The notes: generated by a model not told the origin, from the sequence alone. Shown: positions 34,120-43,352, numbered from the stretch's first letter. The stretch is 64,000 bases of DNA from Desulfuromonadales bacterium (GCA_024636295.1 JAGXHI010000066.1:62001-126000); one strand, 5' to 3'. Numbers and translations: made by a program.

Positions 34120-34262
34120 TACGGTAAACTGAAAGACGAGAAAACCGATGGCAGTCGCATGGAAGAACACGGCATTTCCGGGAAAGGGGTGCATTGGCGG
34201 GGGTGGACCCACTGCTGTAGAAGGAAATGCCTGGCGGACCGCATTCCGAAAAGGAGAGGCAA

Positions 34263-35168
34263 ATGGCACAGGCGCCGCAGGAACAGCGAAGAGAAAATCC
34301 CGAACGCCGGCCGAGGTCTCGGGCTGAGTCGGAAAAAAGCGAAAAACGCTCGAAATGGGGCAACACGCTTCGGCAGGTCAAGAACGAACAGAAGGAAGAC
34401 AACCTTTCCTTTGTTGCCGCGGGGGTGGCTTTTTATACCCTGCTGGCGATTTTTCCTGCTCTGGCGACCACGGTTTCCATCTACGGAATTGTCGCCGACC
34501 CCTCGGATGTTCAGCGCCTGATGCAGCCGTTGAGCCAGGTCCTGCCCCAGGTGGCATTTCAACTGATCAATGATCAGCTCAGCTCCATCGTGTCCACTTC
34601 GGGCGGGGCTCTGGGGATCGGCGCCATCGGAGGATTGTTGCTGACGCTCTGGAGTTCTGCAAAAAGCATAAAAGCGCTTTCGACCGCCCTGAACATTGCC
34701 TATGACCGGGAGGAGCAGCGTGGGTTCTTCAAATTGAATGGCATGGCTTTTTTACTTACTGTCGGCGCCATGGTTTTCTTCCTCGTCGCCGTCAGCCTCA
34801 TCGTCGCACTTCCGGCCATCATCGGTTTCGTCGGCATCCCCCAGACGATCCAGAGCTGGGTGGTTCTCCTGCGATGGCCGCTTCTCGCCATTGTGGTGGT
34901 TGCTGGCCTCTCCGTGCTCTACCGGTACGCGCCCGACAAGGAGAAAGGGCCCTGGAAACGCGTAGTCACAGGCGCGCTGATCGCGACCCTGCTCTGGATC
35001 GGGGTCAGCTGGCTTTTCTCTTTTTATGTCTCCAACTTCGGCAGTTACAATAAAACATACGGTTCCTTCGGGGCGATTATCATCCTCATGATGTGGCTGT
35101 GGCTGACCGCCTATGTTGTTCTGCTGGGTGGGGAGATAAACGCCGTTCGGGAGCGTGAGGAGGCCTGA
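34263..35168 (+). CDS. YihY/virulence factor BrkB family membrane protein
   Basis: The 301-residue protein has a cytosolic basic N-terminus and six membrane helices. The family segments are NLSFVAAGVAFYTLLAIFPA, GIGAIGGLLLTLWSSAKSIK, ALNIAYDREEQRGFFKL and SYNKTYGSFGAIIILMMWLW. YihY proteins are inner-membrane proteins of unresolved function; the old name ribonuclease BN is no longer used for them. ATG 34263 is chosen for its AAGGAG site. A strong bidirectional terminator follows. Confidence 0.93.
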   Translation: MAQAPQEQRRENPERRPRSRAESEKSEKRSKWGNTLRQVKNEQKEDNLSFVAAGVAFYTLLAIFPALATTVSIYGIVADPSDVQRLMQPLSQVLPQVAFQLINDQLSSIVSTSGGALGIGAIGGLLLTLWSSAKSIKALSTALNIAYDREEQRGFFKLNGMAFLLTVGAMVFFLVAVSLIVALPAIIGFVGIPQTIQSWVVLLRWPLLAIVVVAGLSVLYRYAPDKEKGPWKRVVTGALIATLLWIGVSWLFSFYVSNFGSYNKTYGSFGAIIILMMWLWLTAYVVLLGGEINAVREREEA

Positions 35169-35245
35169 TTCGGGATGAAGGGAAGAAAAGAGTGGGGGAT
35201 GGGGATAAGGAAAGAATTGTGATGAACCGTTGATTCGTACAGGCA

Positions 35246-35293
35246 ACAAAAGAAGAGAGGCCGGTTTTTTAAAACCGGCCTCTCTTCTTTTGT
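35246..35293. terminator. Bidirectional intrinsic terminator
   Basis: A perfect 23-bp stem (35246-35268 with 35271-35293) around a 2-nt loop. Its outer AAAAGAAGAGAGG and CCTCTCTTCTTTT arms provide U-rich tails in both directions. It sits between the converging YihY (+) and TRAP permease (-) genes and should stop both transcripts. Confidence 0.93.
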
Positions 35294-35310
35294 ACTGTCG
35301 GAAACTGGGA

Positions 35311-37263
35311 TCAGATGGTCTCCTTGTCCATACTCATTGTCGGTGCCGTTACGATCCCTTTTCGGTTCTTCATCCATACCATGGCTGCAAGTACGGCTGA
35401 AAGCACAAAGCCGATGATGGTGACATATGGTGTGGGAAAGCTGAGCAGAAAACCCGAAATCACAAGAGGCAATCGTGCCCAGTTCGGTACGATGCCGGCT
35501 CCCTGCAGGTATCCTTCACAGCCGGCGCTGATCAGGGCGATGCCCAGAATGCACGACGGCAGGAGGTAGATCAGAGGGATCAGGTCGCCCTGCATCACCA
35601 ATGCCGGCTGAAAAATGAAGAAGAGAGGGACGAAATAGATGACGATTCCCAGCCGCATGGCGGTAAAGGAGGTTTTCATCGGTGGCGCCCCTGCTACCGC
35701 CGCGCCGAGAAATGCCGCTGCCGCCACAGGGGGTGTGATTGCAGCCAGCATGGCGTAGTATACGATGAAAAGATGAATGGCGATCTCATTCAGTCCGGCC
35801 ATACGGATGATGGCCGGCGCCAGGGTTACGGAGAGAAAGATGTATGCAACAATGGAAAGTCCCGCCATGCCCATGATATAGCAGGCGCCGATGCCGAGCA
35901 GGAGGACGAGGTACAGGTTGTCCTGACCCAGATTGATCAGGCCCGAGGTCACCGATCCCGTCACCCCTGTGATTGTGAGACCGCTCACCACGAAAGCGAT
36001 AGGAAGAATGATGGCGGTGGTCTGGGTGATCAGATCTCCGATCTGCCTTAAGGTCTGCAGAATCCTCCTGGGGGTCATCCATGTCGCCCTGTTCAGGAAG
36101 GAAAGTCCGATCATCAACAGAGAAGCATACCAGGGAGCGAGATACTCCCAGCGCTTGTACAGAAGTCCCCAGACCAGGAAGATCAAGACCGTGAGAAACG
36201 GCCAGCCTCTTTTAAGGACCTCCTTGAATGAGGGAATTTCCTCTTTCGGCAGCCCCATCATCCCTGTTTTTGCCGCATAGCCGTCGACCTGCAGAAGCAG
36301 ACCGAGGTAAAAGAGAAAGGAGGGGATGATGGCGGCGATCATGATTACGCTGTAGTCCACACCGATGGTGACGGCCATGACGAAGGCGATGGCTCCCATG
36401 ACCGGCGGCATGACCACCCCGCCCGTCGAGGCGCAAGCTTCGATGGCTCCGGCGTAATGCGCTGGATAGCCGACTTTTTTCATGGTCCGGATGGTGATCG
36501 ATCCGGTTCCAACGATGTTCGAGAAGACGCTGCCGCTCAGGCTGCCGAAAAACGCGCTGGCCACGACGGAGACCTTTGCCGGACCCCCACGGTATTTTCC
36601 AAAAATGGCGTTTGCCAGATCGATGAAAAAGTCCCCCGCCCCGGTGGCGAGCAGCACCCCGGCAAAGACGAGGAAACCGAGGATGATTTCCGCAATGATT
36701 TTTGTGGTGATGCCCATCATCCCTTCATTTCGGAAGACATGGGCCTCGATGGTCTGGGCGAAGTCGTAGCTGATCCCATGAAACAGGCCCGGGAACTTGT
36801 CGGCCACAAGAGGGTATGTGCCAAGCAGCAGAACGACCATCAGGTAGGAAATCCCGCCGCTTCGCCGGGCCGCTTCCATGAGCAGGATCCAGATGACCAC
36901 GCCGAGCGGGACGTTTTTCCATCCCATCATGATCATGTCCTGGGCATTCAGGAAGAAGTAGATGCAGATGCCGAAAATCAGGGTGGCCAGAACAAGGTCG
37001 TACCATGGCGGACTTCTTTTCCGCGACTTCTTTCCGGCGGGCATGGCGATAAAAACGGCAGCTGAGAAAAGGGCGATAAAAAGCCAGTAATATTCAACAT
37101 TGAGCAGCACCCTGCCCGCGATCTGAATGCCAAAGATATAGGAGGCGGAAAGCAGAATGCCCGCTGTGGACAGGAACAGGAAAACAATGCTCTGCCAGCT
37201 TCCCAGCCTGCCTAATCGCGTCCCTTCTGCTTCATTTTGTTCGGGAACTTTCTTCTGATCCAT
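35311..37263 (-). CDS. TRAP transporter fused permease (TAXI type)
   Basis: The 650-residue inner-membrane protein fuses the small (4-helix) and large (12-helix) TRAP permease parts. The large subunit shows FAGVLLATGAGDFFIDLANA, SVFSNIVGTGSITIRTMKKV and HYAGAIEACASTGGVVMPP, typical of DctM. TRAP systems import organic acids or amino acids using a Na+ gradient. ATG 37263 has GGAGTG upstream. It lies downstream of the TAXI solute-binding gene across a hairpin. Confidence 0.95.
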   Translation of the reverse strand: MDQKKVPEQNEAEGTRLGRLGSWQSIVFLFLSTAGILLSASYIFGIQIAGRVLLNVEYYWLFIALFSAAVFIAMPAGKKSRKRSPPWYDLVLATLIFGICIYFFLNAQDMIMMGWKNVPLGVVIWILLMEAARRSGGISYLMVVLLLGTYPLVADKFPGLFHGISYDFAQTIEAHVFRNEGMMGITTKIIAEIILGFLVFAGVLLATGAGDFFIDLANAIFGKYRGGPAKVSVVASAFFGSLSGSVFSNIVGTGSITIRTMKKVGYPAHYAGAIEACASTGGVVMPPVMGAIAFVMAVTIGVDYSVIMIAAIIPSFLFYLGLLLQVDGYAAKTGMMGLPKEEIPSFKEVLKRGWPFLTVLIFLVWGLLYKRWEYLAPWYASLLMIGLSFLNRATWMTPRRILQTLRQIGDLITQTTAIILPIAFVVSGLTITGVTGSVTSGLINLGQDNLYLVLLLGIGACYIMGMAGLSIVAYIFLSVTLAPAIIRMAGLNEIAIHLFIVYYAMLAAITPPVAAAAFLGAAVAGAPPMKTSFTAMRLGIVIYFVPLFFIFQPALVMQGDLIPLIYLLPSCILGIALISAGCEGYLQGAGIVPNWARLPLVISGFLLSFPTPYVTIIGFVLSAVLAAMVWMKNRKGIVTAPTMSMDKETI

Positions 37264-37324
37264 GGTCACTCCGAAATATTCGATGGTTCTGACACTATCG
37301 TTCCCTGCAAGGAACCGCCGGGGA

Positions 37325-37362
37325 CAAAAAGAAGGGAGCGGGTGCATGCGTGCCCCGCTCCC
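37325..37362 (-). terminator. Intercistronic hairpin between TAXI binding protein and permease
   Basis: On the minus strand a GGGAGCGGG stem (37354-37362 with 37334-37342) is followed by CTTCTTTTTG. It lies between the solute-binding gene and the permease. Partial termination or 3' protection here would yield more binding protein than permease, as often seen in binding-protein transport operons. Confidence 0.7.
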
Positions 37363-37383
37363 CTGCGTTTCGCCAGGAAGAAC

Positions 37384-38565
37384 TTACAGACGGGTCTTGA
37401 AGATTTCGAGATCCTTTGTGTGCTTCTCCAGGATGTCGAGATATTCCTTATCCTGCCAGTGAAGCTTCACGCCTTTGTCTTTCGCTTCTTTCATGGCTGC
37501 GGTCCTTGCCTCGATCCACCGGTCCATCTTCTGGGTCATCTCCTCATTCCACTTATCGTCCTTTGCGGTCCACTCACCGATCTCTTTCAGATACTTGACG
37601 GTGCCTTCGGCCACAGGAAAGGGGCTGTGGTTGAGGAAGTTGCGGAAATGTTTCATGGACATCCGCTTTGAGAGACCATGGGTGTCCTTGTACTGATCGA
37701 AACTTCCATGGAACCATTTGGCCAGGTGGTAAATCATCTCCTGGTCAACGTCGGGCCGCGTCCAGTAAATGAAATTGGAGGAAATGGAATCGACGCCGAT
37801 CGAGGACTTGACGCCGAAATCAAGAGTGGTGGGGATGGCGGTGGGCCGGTGCTGCAGGTACCCTTCCCATCCTTTATTGTCGTCCAGGGGCATGGGCAGC
37901 CAGCGCAGTCCCTTGGGATGCGCCTCCATCTCCTGGGTGATGGAGCTGATCGTGGCGACATAAGCGACATCGGCTTTGCCGTCGGGAATCGACCTGGCGC
38001 CTTCGGCATAGCTGCCGACCGGCACGAAAGTCCAGTTTGCGGCCGCCTCTTCTTTTGTCCAGCCGATGAACGCAGGCAGCGCCTCCTGGGCCGCCTTCAT
38101 CATGGGAGGCGACTGTGTGGACAGCGCCACCCGGACGCCTTTCTGCTTCAGGTCGTAAATGGTTTTGTACTTGGAGTCGCCTCTCACGGCCCATCCCCAA
38201 GGGGTGTCGTTGTGATGCCAGACGACCCGAACGGGTACTGGCTTGACCGATGCGTAGCCGTTGTTGCCCATCGTAGCGTAGGCATGTTCGGCGATGGAGG
38301 TCGAAACCAGTTCGAATTCCTTGCCGTTTGTGAAACGCATGTAGCGGCGTACTTCACTGTCCTCCGGAACGACACGTACCATCATGCCGGTGAATTCCTG
38401 CAGCATGGGCGCCCAGCCATTGGTGGAGGCAAAGCTCCCCGTCTGGGCCGAAGGCGTGGCCACTCGGAGCATCGGGGGCCATTTGAAATCCTTGTCCTGC
38501 GCGAAAGCTGTCGCGCTGAAAGCCAGCACAGCAAAAAACCCCAGAAAAACGCTTTTTCTCATCAT
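37384..38565 (-). CDS. TAXI-family TRAP transporter solute-binding protein
   Basis: The 393-residue periplasmic protein starts with a signal peptide (MMRKSVFLGFFAVLAFSATAFAQ). It continues with the TAXI type binding fold (MLRVATPSAQTGSFASTNGW and QKGVRVALSTQSPPMMKAAQ). TAXI proteins often bind glutamate or related ligands; the substrate here is unknown. ATG 38565 is chosen for its GAGGAGAG site. The 372-bp region 38566-38937 upstream holds two hairpins and should contain the promoter. Confidence 0.93.
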   Translation of the reverse strand: MMRKSVFLGFFAVLAFSATAFAQDKDFKWPPMLRVATPSAQTGSFASTNGWAPMLQEFTGMMVRVVPEDSEVRRYMRFTNGKEFELVSTSIAEHAYATMGNNGYASVKPVPVRVVWHHNDTPWGWAVRGDSKYKTIYDLKQKGVRVALSTQSPPMMKAAQEALPAFIGWTKEEAAANWTFVPVGSYAEGARSIPDGKADVAYVATISSITQEMEAHPKGLRWLPMPLDDNKGWEGYLQHRPTAIPTTLDFGVKSSIGVDSISSNFIYWTRPDVDQEMIYHLAKWFHGSFDQYKDTHGLSKRMSMKHFRNFLNHSPFPVAEGTVKYLKEIGEWTAKDDKWNEEMTQKMDRWIEARTAAMKEAKDKGVKLHWQDKEYLDILEKHTKDLEIFKTRL

Positions 38566-38838
38566 AAATCTCTCCTCATTTTCATCGTGATAGGATGTTT
38601 GCAATTCGAAACCAGAACTCTTTACCAAAAACGATTTCCCGAAAGAATTACGAAATAACATAAATGGTTTCGAGGTCGGTGCCGTTTCTAACATGAAGGA
38701 GGAAAAATTTCCAGCAAAAAAGGGTTTGGTCCTGCAGAATTTTCAAGAGAAGGGGGTAAGCGATTGTGCTTTTAAAGGTTGTTTAAACACTTACTTTAAA
38801 GGGACTTATGCTTATTCCAAAATCAACACGGTTGTCTG

Positions 38839-38859
38839 CTGATCATTCTAAGTGATCAG
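38839..38859. promoter_or_regulatory. Small inverted repeat (CTGATCA/TGATCAG)
   Basis: CTGATCA (38839-38845) and TGATCAG (38853-38859) form a 7-bp stem with a 7-nt loop, just beside the longer hairpin at 38861-38930. It could be an operator or a part of the terminator. No further evidence. Confidence 0.35.
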
Positions 38860-38860
38860 A

Positions 38861-38930
38861 GGCAGACAAGAAAAGGACAGTAAAATTGTTGTGTTCCTGA
38901 AAATTCTCCTGTCCCTTTTTCTTGTCTGCC
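38861..38930 (-). terminator. Long hairpin downstream of the FMN dehydrogenase gene
   Basis: GGCAGACAAGAAAAGGACAG (38861-38880) pairs with its near-exact complement at 38909-38930, with one small bulge and a 28-nt loop. It lies 8 bp after the stop of the minus-strand FMN dehydrogenase gene, so it probably ends or stabilises that transcript. The A/T-rich arm gives a U-rich stretch inside the stem rather than after it. Confidence 0.6.
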
Positions 38931-38937
38931 ACATGGC

Positions 38938-39891
38938 CTATGTTCTAATTAAAATATCTGAATTTATCTCGCTCACGTTTTTAGCTCCCACCATTCCAAG
39001 GATTCGCAACAGCTCCTTGTTCATTTCTTCTATGAGGGTTTTTACTCCTTCCCGGCCGTCCGCGGCAAGGGCCCAGAGAATGGGCCTGCCCAGTCCTACC
39101 AGGGAAGCGCCGAAAGCCAGCCCTTTCAATACATCGCTTCCTCGACGGAATCCGCCGTCCACGATAATTTCCGTCTCGCCCTTTACGGCTCCGACAATTT
39201 CATCCATGACCTGAAAGGGGTGGGGCAGATAATCCAAGGTATGTCCTCCATGATTGGAGACCACGATCGCGTCGGCGCCCGCCTCGACAGCCTTGAGCGC
39301 ATCTTCCCTGCTCAGAATTCCTTTGAGAACAAATGGACGATCGGTGGACTGTTTCAGCTCCTTGATTTCGGTCAGCGAGAGGGGGGAGCAATCGGAAACG
39401 ACCGCACGGTCCCTTATCTTCGTGCCCCAGCCCACGTCCGTCTCAAGCCCCACCCAGGCGACTCCTGCTTTCTGAACAGTTTCCAGGGCCTCAAATATTT
39501 TCCTTCTGTCCGTAAAGGGTTTCACCGTGGCCGCCACCGGAACTCCTGAATCCGCCAGCTCCTTCAGGTTTTCCGGCACAGGGGTTCCGGTCCAGAGCAG
39601 GCTTCCCGCATCGCCGAGCCCCAGGACAGTTTCCATCAGTCCTCCCTTTCGTATGACGGGGATGGGCATGGTCATGGCCGACATGACGATGGGTGATTTA
39701 AGGGTGAGTCCCAGGATATTAACGGACAAGTCCGGTTCGACCGCATCGATGGCCTTCTGCCGGAAGGTGTATTTTTCAAATATCTCCCGGTTGTTTTTCA
39801 GAATGAATCCGGTCTCTACGCTTTCGAGAAGAAAGTCGTAATTCTGCTCGGAAATAATTTTCCGACCTTTTTCCATGAGTTCGCTCAGCAA
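38938..39891 (-). CDS. FMN-dependent alpha-hydroxy-acid oxidase/dehydrogenase-like protein
   Basis: The 317-residue TIM-barrel protein is of the lactate oxidase/glycolate oxidase type: LTLKSPIVMSAMTMPIP, RPFVLKGILSREDALKAVEA, DAIVVSNHGGHTLDYLP and IIVDGGFRRGSDVLKGLAFG. The His in SNHGG is the family's catalytic base and GGFRRG binds FMN phosphate. The usual N-terminal segment is short, so the substrate is uncertain. TTG 39891 is preferred because AGGAGG lies about 7 nt upstream; ATG 39876 is an alternative. Confidence 0.85.
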   Translation of the reverse strand: MLSELMEKGRKIISEQNYDFLLESVETGFILKNNREIFEKYTFRQKAIDAVEPDLSVNILGLTLKSPIVMSAMTMPIPVIRKGGLMETVLGLGDAGSLLWTGTPVPENLKELADSGVPVAATVKPFTDRRKIFEALETVQKAGVAWVGLETDVGWGTKIRDRAVVSDCSPLSLTEIKELKQSTDRPFVLKGILSREDALKAVEAGADAIVVSNHGGHTLDYLPHPFQVMDEIVGAVKGETEIIVDGGFRRGSDVLKGLAFGASLVGLGRPILWALAADGREGVKTLIEEMNKELLRILGMVGAKNVSEINSDILIRT

Positions 39892-39928
39892 GGTATGCCT
39901 CCTTTGCAGAATAATAAAAAAAACCATA

Positions 39929-40396
39929 TCATTTCAGAAACAGTTTCCCAACCGGAATCGTTCCCTCCTCCCTGAAGGGAAAAGTCGTATCGATAAAGCG
40001 AAGACCACCTATTTCCATGTCGCCCTCGATAACGTACTTTATCTCATCTCCCGGGTCCCGGCCGGCGGTGAACCGGAAAAGGTTCAGGTATCCCGCGGAT
40101 AAGAGCAGGGTTACATCCCCGGATTCGTTGCTCCCGATCCGGACCGGATTCATTGATCGCCCGACGGCGACACGGATTCCATTGAGGATGAAATTGTAAT
40201 TGACCTTCTCGAGAGCGATGGGTATGGGATTTGTGTTATGGACGCGCAGGTCGGCAAAGAGATTGGCATGGCTGAGCGTCATTTCCCCCACTCGGACATT
40301 GAGCAGGTTGACTTCGGGAGGTATGGGCCTGAGGCTCGCGCAGCTGGCCAGTGTAAAAAGAACGGGTACAAGGAACAAAATCAGACGGATTTTCAT
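39929..40396 (-). CDS. LEA type 2-like lipoprotein
   Basis: The 155-residue protein has a lipoprotein signal with lipobox LASC near residue 18 (MKIRLILFLVPVLFTLASCA). A WHy/LEA-14 type beta domain follows (NLFADLRVHNTNPIPIALEK and VNYNFILNG). Related bacterial lipoproteins are envelope proteins linked to desiccation or stress, with no defined biochemical role. It stops 37 bp before the FMN gene starts. Confidence 0.85.
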   Translation of the reverse strand: MKIRLILFLVPVLFTLASCASLRPIPPEVNLLNVRVGEMTLSHANLFADLRVHNTNPIPIALEKVNYNFILNGIRVAVGRSMNPVRIGSNESGDVTLLLSAGYLNLFRFTAGRDPGDEIKYVIEGDMEIGGLRFIDTTFPFREEGTIPVGKLFLK

Positions 40397-40475
40397 AAAA
40401 AATCTCCTGTCAGCAGCGGGATCGTCCGTCTCTCAAGTATAACAGGAGGAATAAAAGGGAAGGTCATAAAGAAAG

Positions 40476-40508
40476 TCCCGGCGTGGGACCGTAGCGCCCA
40501 CGCCGGGA
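40476..40508 (-). terminator. Intrinsic terminator after the Spy-like gene
   Basis: TCCCGGCGTGGG (40476-40487) and CCCACGCCGGGA (40497-40508) form a perfect 12-bp stem with a 9-nt loop. On the minus strand the stem is followed by CTTTCTTTAT. It lies 10 bp after the stop of the Spy/CpxP-like gene. Confidence 0.88.
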
Positions 40509-40518
40509 AATCGGTGTG

Positions 40519-41013
40519 TCAGCGAGGGGATTTTCTCCCGTGTCGCCTCTCACCTCGCATTTGACGAAGCTCTTCTGCTTTTTCTCGTTGTTCGGGGGTG
40601 AGAATGGCATGGATGCGGCTGCGCATGCGTGCTTTTTCAACCATCAATTCGGTTCGGATTTCAGCCTGATCTTCCGCCAGGGATCGGACGACATCCTCGT
40701 CGAAAGTCCCGACCGATGAAGTTTGGCGCATTTCCTGTCGCAAATCGCGCATCTGTTGTTTGAAAGGCGCTGTTTTCTCCCGGGTCTCCGTTCTAATCGA
40801 CTTGATCTGGCTTTGCTGCTCTGGGGTGAGTTGAAGGACCTCCGCCATCCGGTCAAAATGGCGATCTCCCCTTTTTCCCCACCGCCCCGTATCTTTGTCC
40901 GCAGAGACAGCCTCCTGCGAAGTCGGTGCCGAATTCTGTGCGAGGGCGTCAGCGTAAAGAGGCCCGGCAACCAGGGCGACCATAATGATGCCGATGGAAA
41001 GATTTTTTTTCAT
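40519..41013 (-). CDS. Spy/CpxP-like periplasmic protein
   Basis: The 164-residue protein has a signal peptide (MKKNLSIGIIMVALVAG) and a helical body with two LTPEQ-type motifs (LQLTPEQQSQIKSI and AILTPEQREKAEEL). These are the hallmark of the Spy/CpxP fold, a periplasmic chaperone/metal-stress family. ATG 41013 has AAGGAGAAAA upstream. It is divergent from the histidine kinase at 41236, which parallels the cpxP/cpxRA arrangement of enterobacteria. Confidence 0.88.
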   Translation of the reverse strand: MKKNLSIGIIMVALVAGPLYADALAQNSAPTSQEAVSADKDTGRWGKRGDRHFDRMAEVLQLTPEQQSQIKSIRTETREKTAPFKQQMRDLRQEMRQTSSVGTFDEDVVRSLAEDQAEIRTELMVEKARMRSRIHAILTPEQREKAEELRQMRGERRHGRKSPR

Positions 41014-41235
41014 ACGATTTTCTCCTTGTGTTCGTTTTAAGTAATTTGCACATGGGCCTTCAGAGGCGATTTCGAGTACATATCCTCCTGTGCGTTGATA
41101 GGGATGATATTCGATAAAAATGTAAAAAATGTGGAGGAAATAAGGAAAGTGAAGCAGAATGAACGGTTTATGTGGCACTCCGGCAAAAATCTGTGATACG
41201 AAAAAAATGCACTCTTTTTTTTTCGGAGAAATGGA

Positions 41236-42675
41236 ATGAAAATCGGTATTCGCTATCGACTTTTTCTGGCCCTTCTGGCCGCCACGGGTACAGTGGTGAT
41301 CTGCATGTTTCTCATCATGCAGTGGAGCATTGATCGGGGATTTCTAAGATACGTCAACACCCTCGAACAGCAGAAAACCGAACAACTGGCCGAGGTTCTC
41401 GAAGAGACCTATGCCGAGAAAGGGGGGTGGGATTTCCTGCTCGAGGGCAGCGGCATATGGCGCAGCCTTCTCTGGCGGGCGCGTGCCAGAGAAATAGATT
41501 CCGACTCGCTCGAAGAGCGGGAAAAACGGCAGGGTAGGAATGGAATTCCACCTTCGAATCCTCCGCCTTCCAGGTACTCCCGACGTTTTGAGAAGAGGGT
41601 GGTCCTTCTGGATGAGCAGAAAAACATCCTGATTGGTCCCGATAAAATTCCGGACAGCCTCGATCTCAGAACCCTTACCTTGGAGGGACGTGTGGTCGGT
41701 TATTTTGGACTGCTGCCCCGGAAGAAGCTGTCCGACATCCACCAGCTTCGTTTCGTGAAGCAGCAGAAGCTCGCGCTTGCCCTGGTCGGGGGGGTTTTGA
41801 TCCTGGTCTCCGCCGGGCTGTCCTATCCTCTTGCCAACAGGCTGGTCCGGCCCATCCGGTCTCTGGCCGCTGCCAGCAACCGTCTGGCGGCGGGGGATTA
41901 TCCCGCCCGCGTTCCGGTAGAATCCACGGATGAACTCGGCAGGCTTGCCCGTGATTTCAATCTGCTTGCCGCCACGCTGGAAAAAAACGAGAAGGCGCGC
42001 CGTGAGTGGTTCGCCGACATTTCCCACGAGCTGCGTACGCCGCTGGCTATCCTGCGGGGGGAGATCGAGGCGATTCAGGACGGGGTCCGGGAGCCCTCGC
42101 AGGCCGCGTTCCATTCTCTTCATTCCGAGGTGATGCACCTCGGAAAACTTGTTGATGATCTTTATCAGCATTCCCTCTCGGATCTGGGCGCGCTGGCGTA
42201 CAGAAAAGAGACGCTCGACCCCGCCTTTCTTTTGAGGGAGGCCGTGGAAACGTTCCGCGGCGAGTTCATGCGAAAGAGCATCGCCATGGAGCTTTCGCTT
42301 CCCGCGGAAGGCAAGCTATCCATTTTCGGGGATCCCGAACGGCTGCACCGGCTCTTCGTCAATCTGCTGGACAACTCCCTGAAATATACCGAATCCGGCG
42401 GGCGGCTTGAAGCACGGATGTTCAAGCGGAATGGGGAGGTGATCGTAGATTTCATGGACAGCGCTCCAGGCGTTCCGGATTCGGAAAGAGGGAAACTTTT
42501 CGACAGGTTTTTTCGGGTTGAAGCCTCACGAAACCGCTCCACCGGCGGAGCGGGGCTCGGGCTGAGCATCTGCCGGAACATCGTTGAAGCCCATCAGGGG
42601 AAGGTCGAGGTGAAACCCTCGCCACTGGGCGGATTGTGGACCCGGATTTACTTTCCCATGGAGGACAGAGGATGA
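41236..42675 (+). CDS. BaeS-like sensor histidine kinase
   Basis: The 479-residue inner-membrane kinase has an N-terminal membrane helix (LFLALLAATGTVVICMFLIM), a periplasmic sensor part with basic segments, and a second helix near residue 180. A HAMP domain follows (PLANRLVRPIRSLAAASNRL). The HisKA motif DISHELRTPLAIL near 265 carries the phospho-His, and the ATPase domain ends with GGAGLGLSICRNIVEAHQG. GGAG lies directly upstream of the ATG. The stop overlaps the regulator start in ATGA. It probably senses envelope stress. Confidence 0.93.
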   Translation: MKIGIRYRLFLALLAATGTVVICMFLIMQWSIDRGFLRYVNTLEQQKTEQLAEVLEETYAEKGGWDFLLEGSGIWRSLLWRARAREIDSDSLEEREKRQGRNGIPPSNPPPSRYSRRFEKRVVLLDEQKNILIGPDKIPDSLDLRTLTLEGRVVGYFGLLPRKKLSDIHQLRFVKQQKLALALVGGVLILVSAGLSYPLANRLVRPIRSLAAASNRLAAGDYPARVPVESTDELGRLARDFNLLAATLEKNEKARREWFADISHELRTPLAILRGEIEAIQDGVREPSQAAFHSLHSEVMHLGKLVDDLYQHSLSDLGALAYRKETLDPAFLLREAVETFRGEFMRKSIAMELSLPAEGKLSIFGDPERLHRLFVNLLDNSLKYTESGGRLEARMFKRNGEVIVDFMDSAPGVPDSERGKLFDRFFRVEASRNRSTGGAGLGLSICRNIVEAHQGKVEVKPSPLGGLWTRIYFPMEDRG

Positions 42676-43352
42676 GCGATAGAGTTCTGATTGCCGAAGA
42701 TGAAAGGAAGCTGGCGGAGATTCTTCAGGATTATCTGCGGGGAAATGGTTTTGAGACCTTCATCATCGAAAACGGTTCGGAAGTCGTTCCCTGGGTTCGG
42801 GAGAATGCTCCCGAGATGATCCTGCTCGATCTCATGCTGCCTGGACGGGACGGGATGGAGATCTGCAAGGAGATCCGGACCTTTTCAGCTCTTCCCATCA
42901 TCATGGTTACGGCCCGCGTGGAGGAGATAGACCGACTCCTCGGTCTGGAGCTTGGGGCGGATGATTACATCTGCAAACCTTTCAGCCCCCGCGAAGTGGT
43001 CGCCCGGGTCAAGGCCGTTCTTCGCCGGGTCGGTAACGGCCCGAAGGTCCGGTCCAGCAGGCTCTCCCTGGATGAATCCCGCTATCGCGCCGTTCTGGAC
43101 GGGCGGCATCTCGATCTGACCGCCGTGGAATTCAAACTTTTGAGCTTTCTGGCCGCACATCCCGGCCGCATCTATTCCCGAGGCCAGTTGATGGACAGCA
43201 TCTATGCGGACCGTCGAATCGTCAGCGACCGCACCATCGACAGCCATATCAAAAAGCTGCGAAAAAAAATCGCCGCCGGCTCTCCGGATGATGAAATCAT
43301 TCACTCGGTCTATGGGGTGGGATACAAATTTCAGGAGGATGGTCCGGCCTGA
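42672..43352 (+). CDS. OmpR/BaeR-family response regulator
   Basis: The 226-residue protein has a receiver domain with RVLIAEDERKL, phospho-Asp in LLDLMLPGRDG near residue 53, and a TARVEEIDRLLGLELGADDY segment. A C-terminal winged helix for DNA binding follows (RQLMDSIYADRRIVSDRTID and VGYKFQ). ATG 42672 overlaps the kinase stop. It likely controls the divergent Spy-like gene and its own operon; this is inferred from position. Confidence 0.94.
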   Translation: MSDRVLIAEDERKLAEILQDYLRGNGFETFIIENGSEVVPWVRENAPEMILLDLMLPGRDGMEICKEIRTFSALPIIMVTARVEEIDRLLGLELGADDYICKPFSPREVVARVKAVLRRVGNGPKVRSSRLSLDESRYRAVLDGRHLDLTAVEFKLLSFLAAHPGRIYSRGQLMDSIYADRRIVSDRTIDSHIKKLRKKIAAGSPDDEIIHSVYGVGYKFQEDGPA

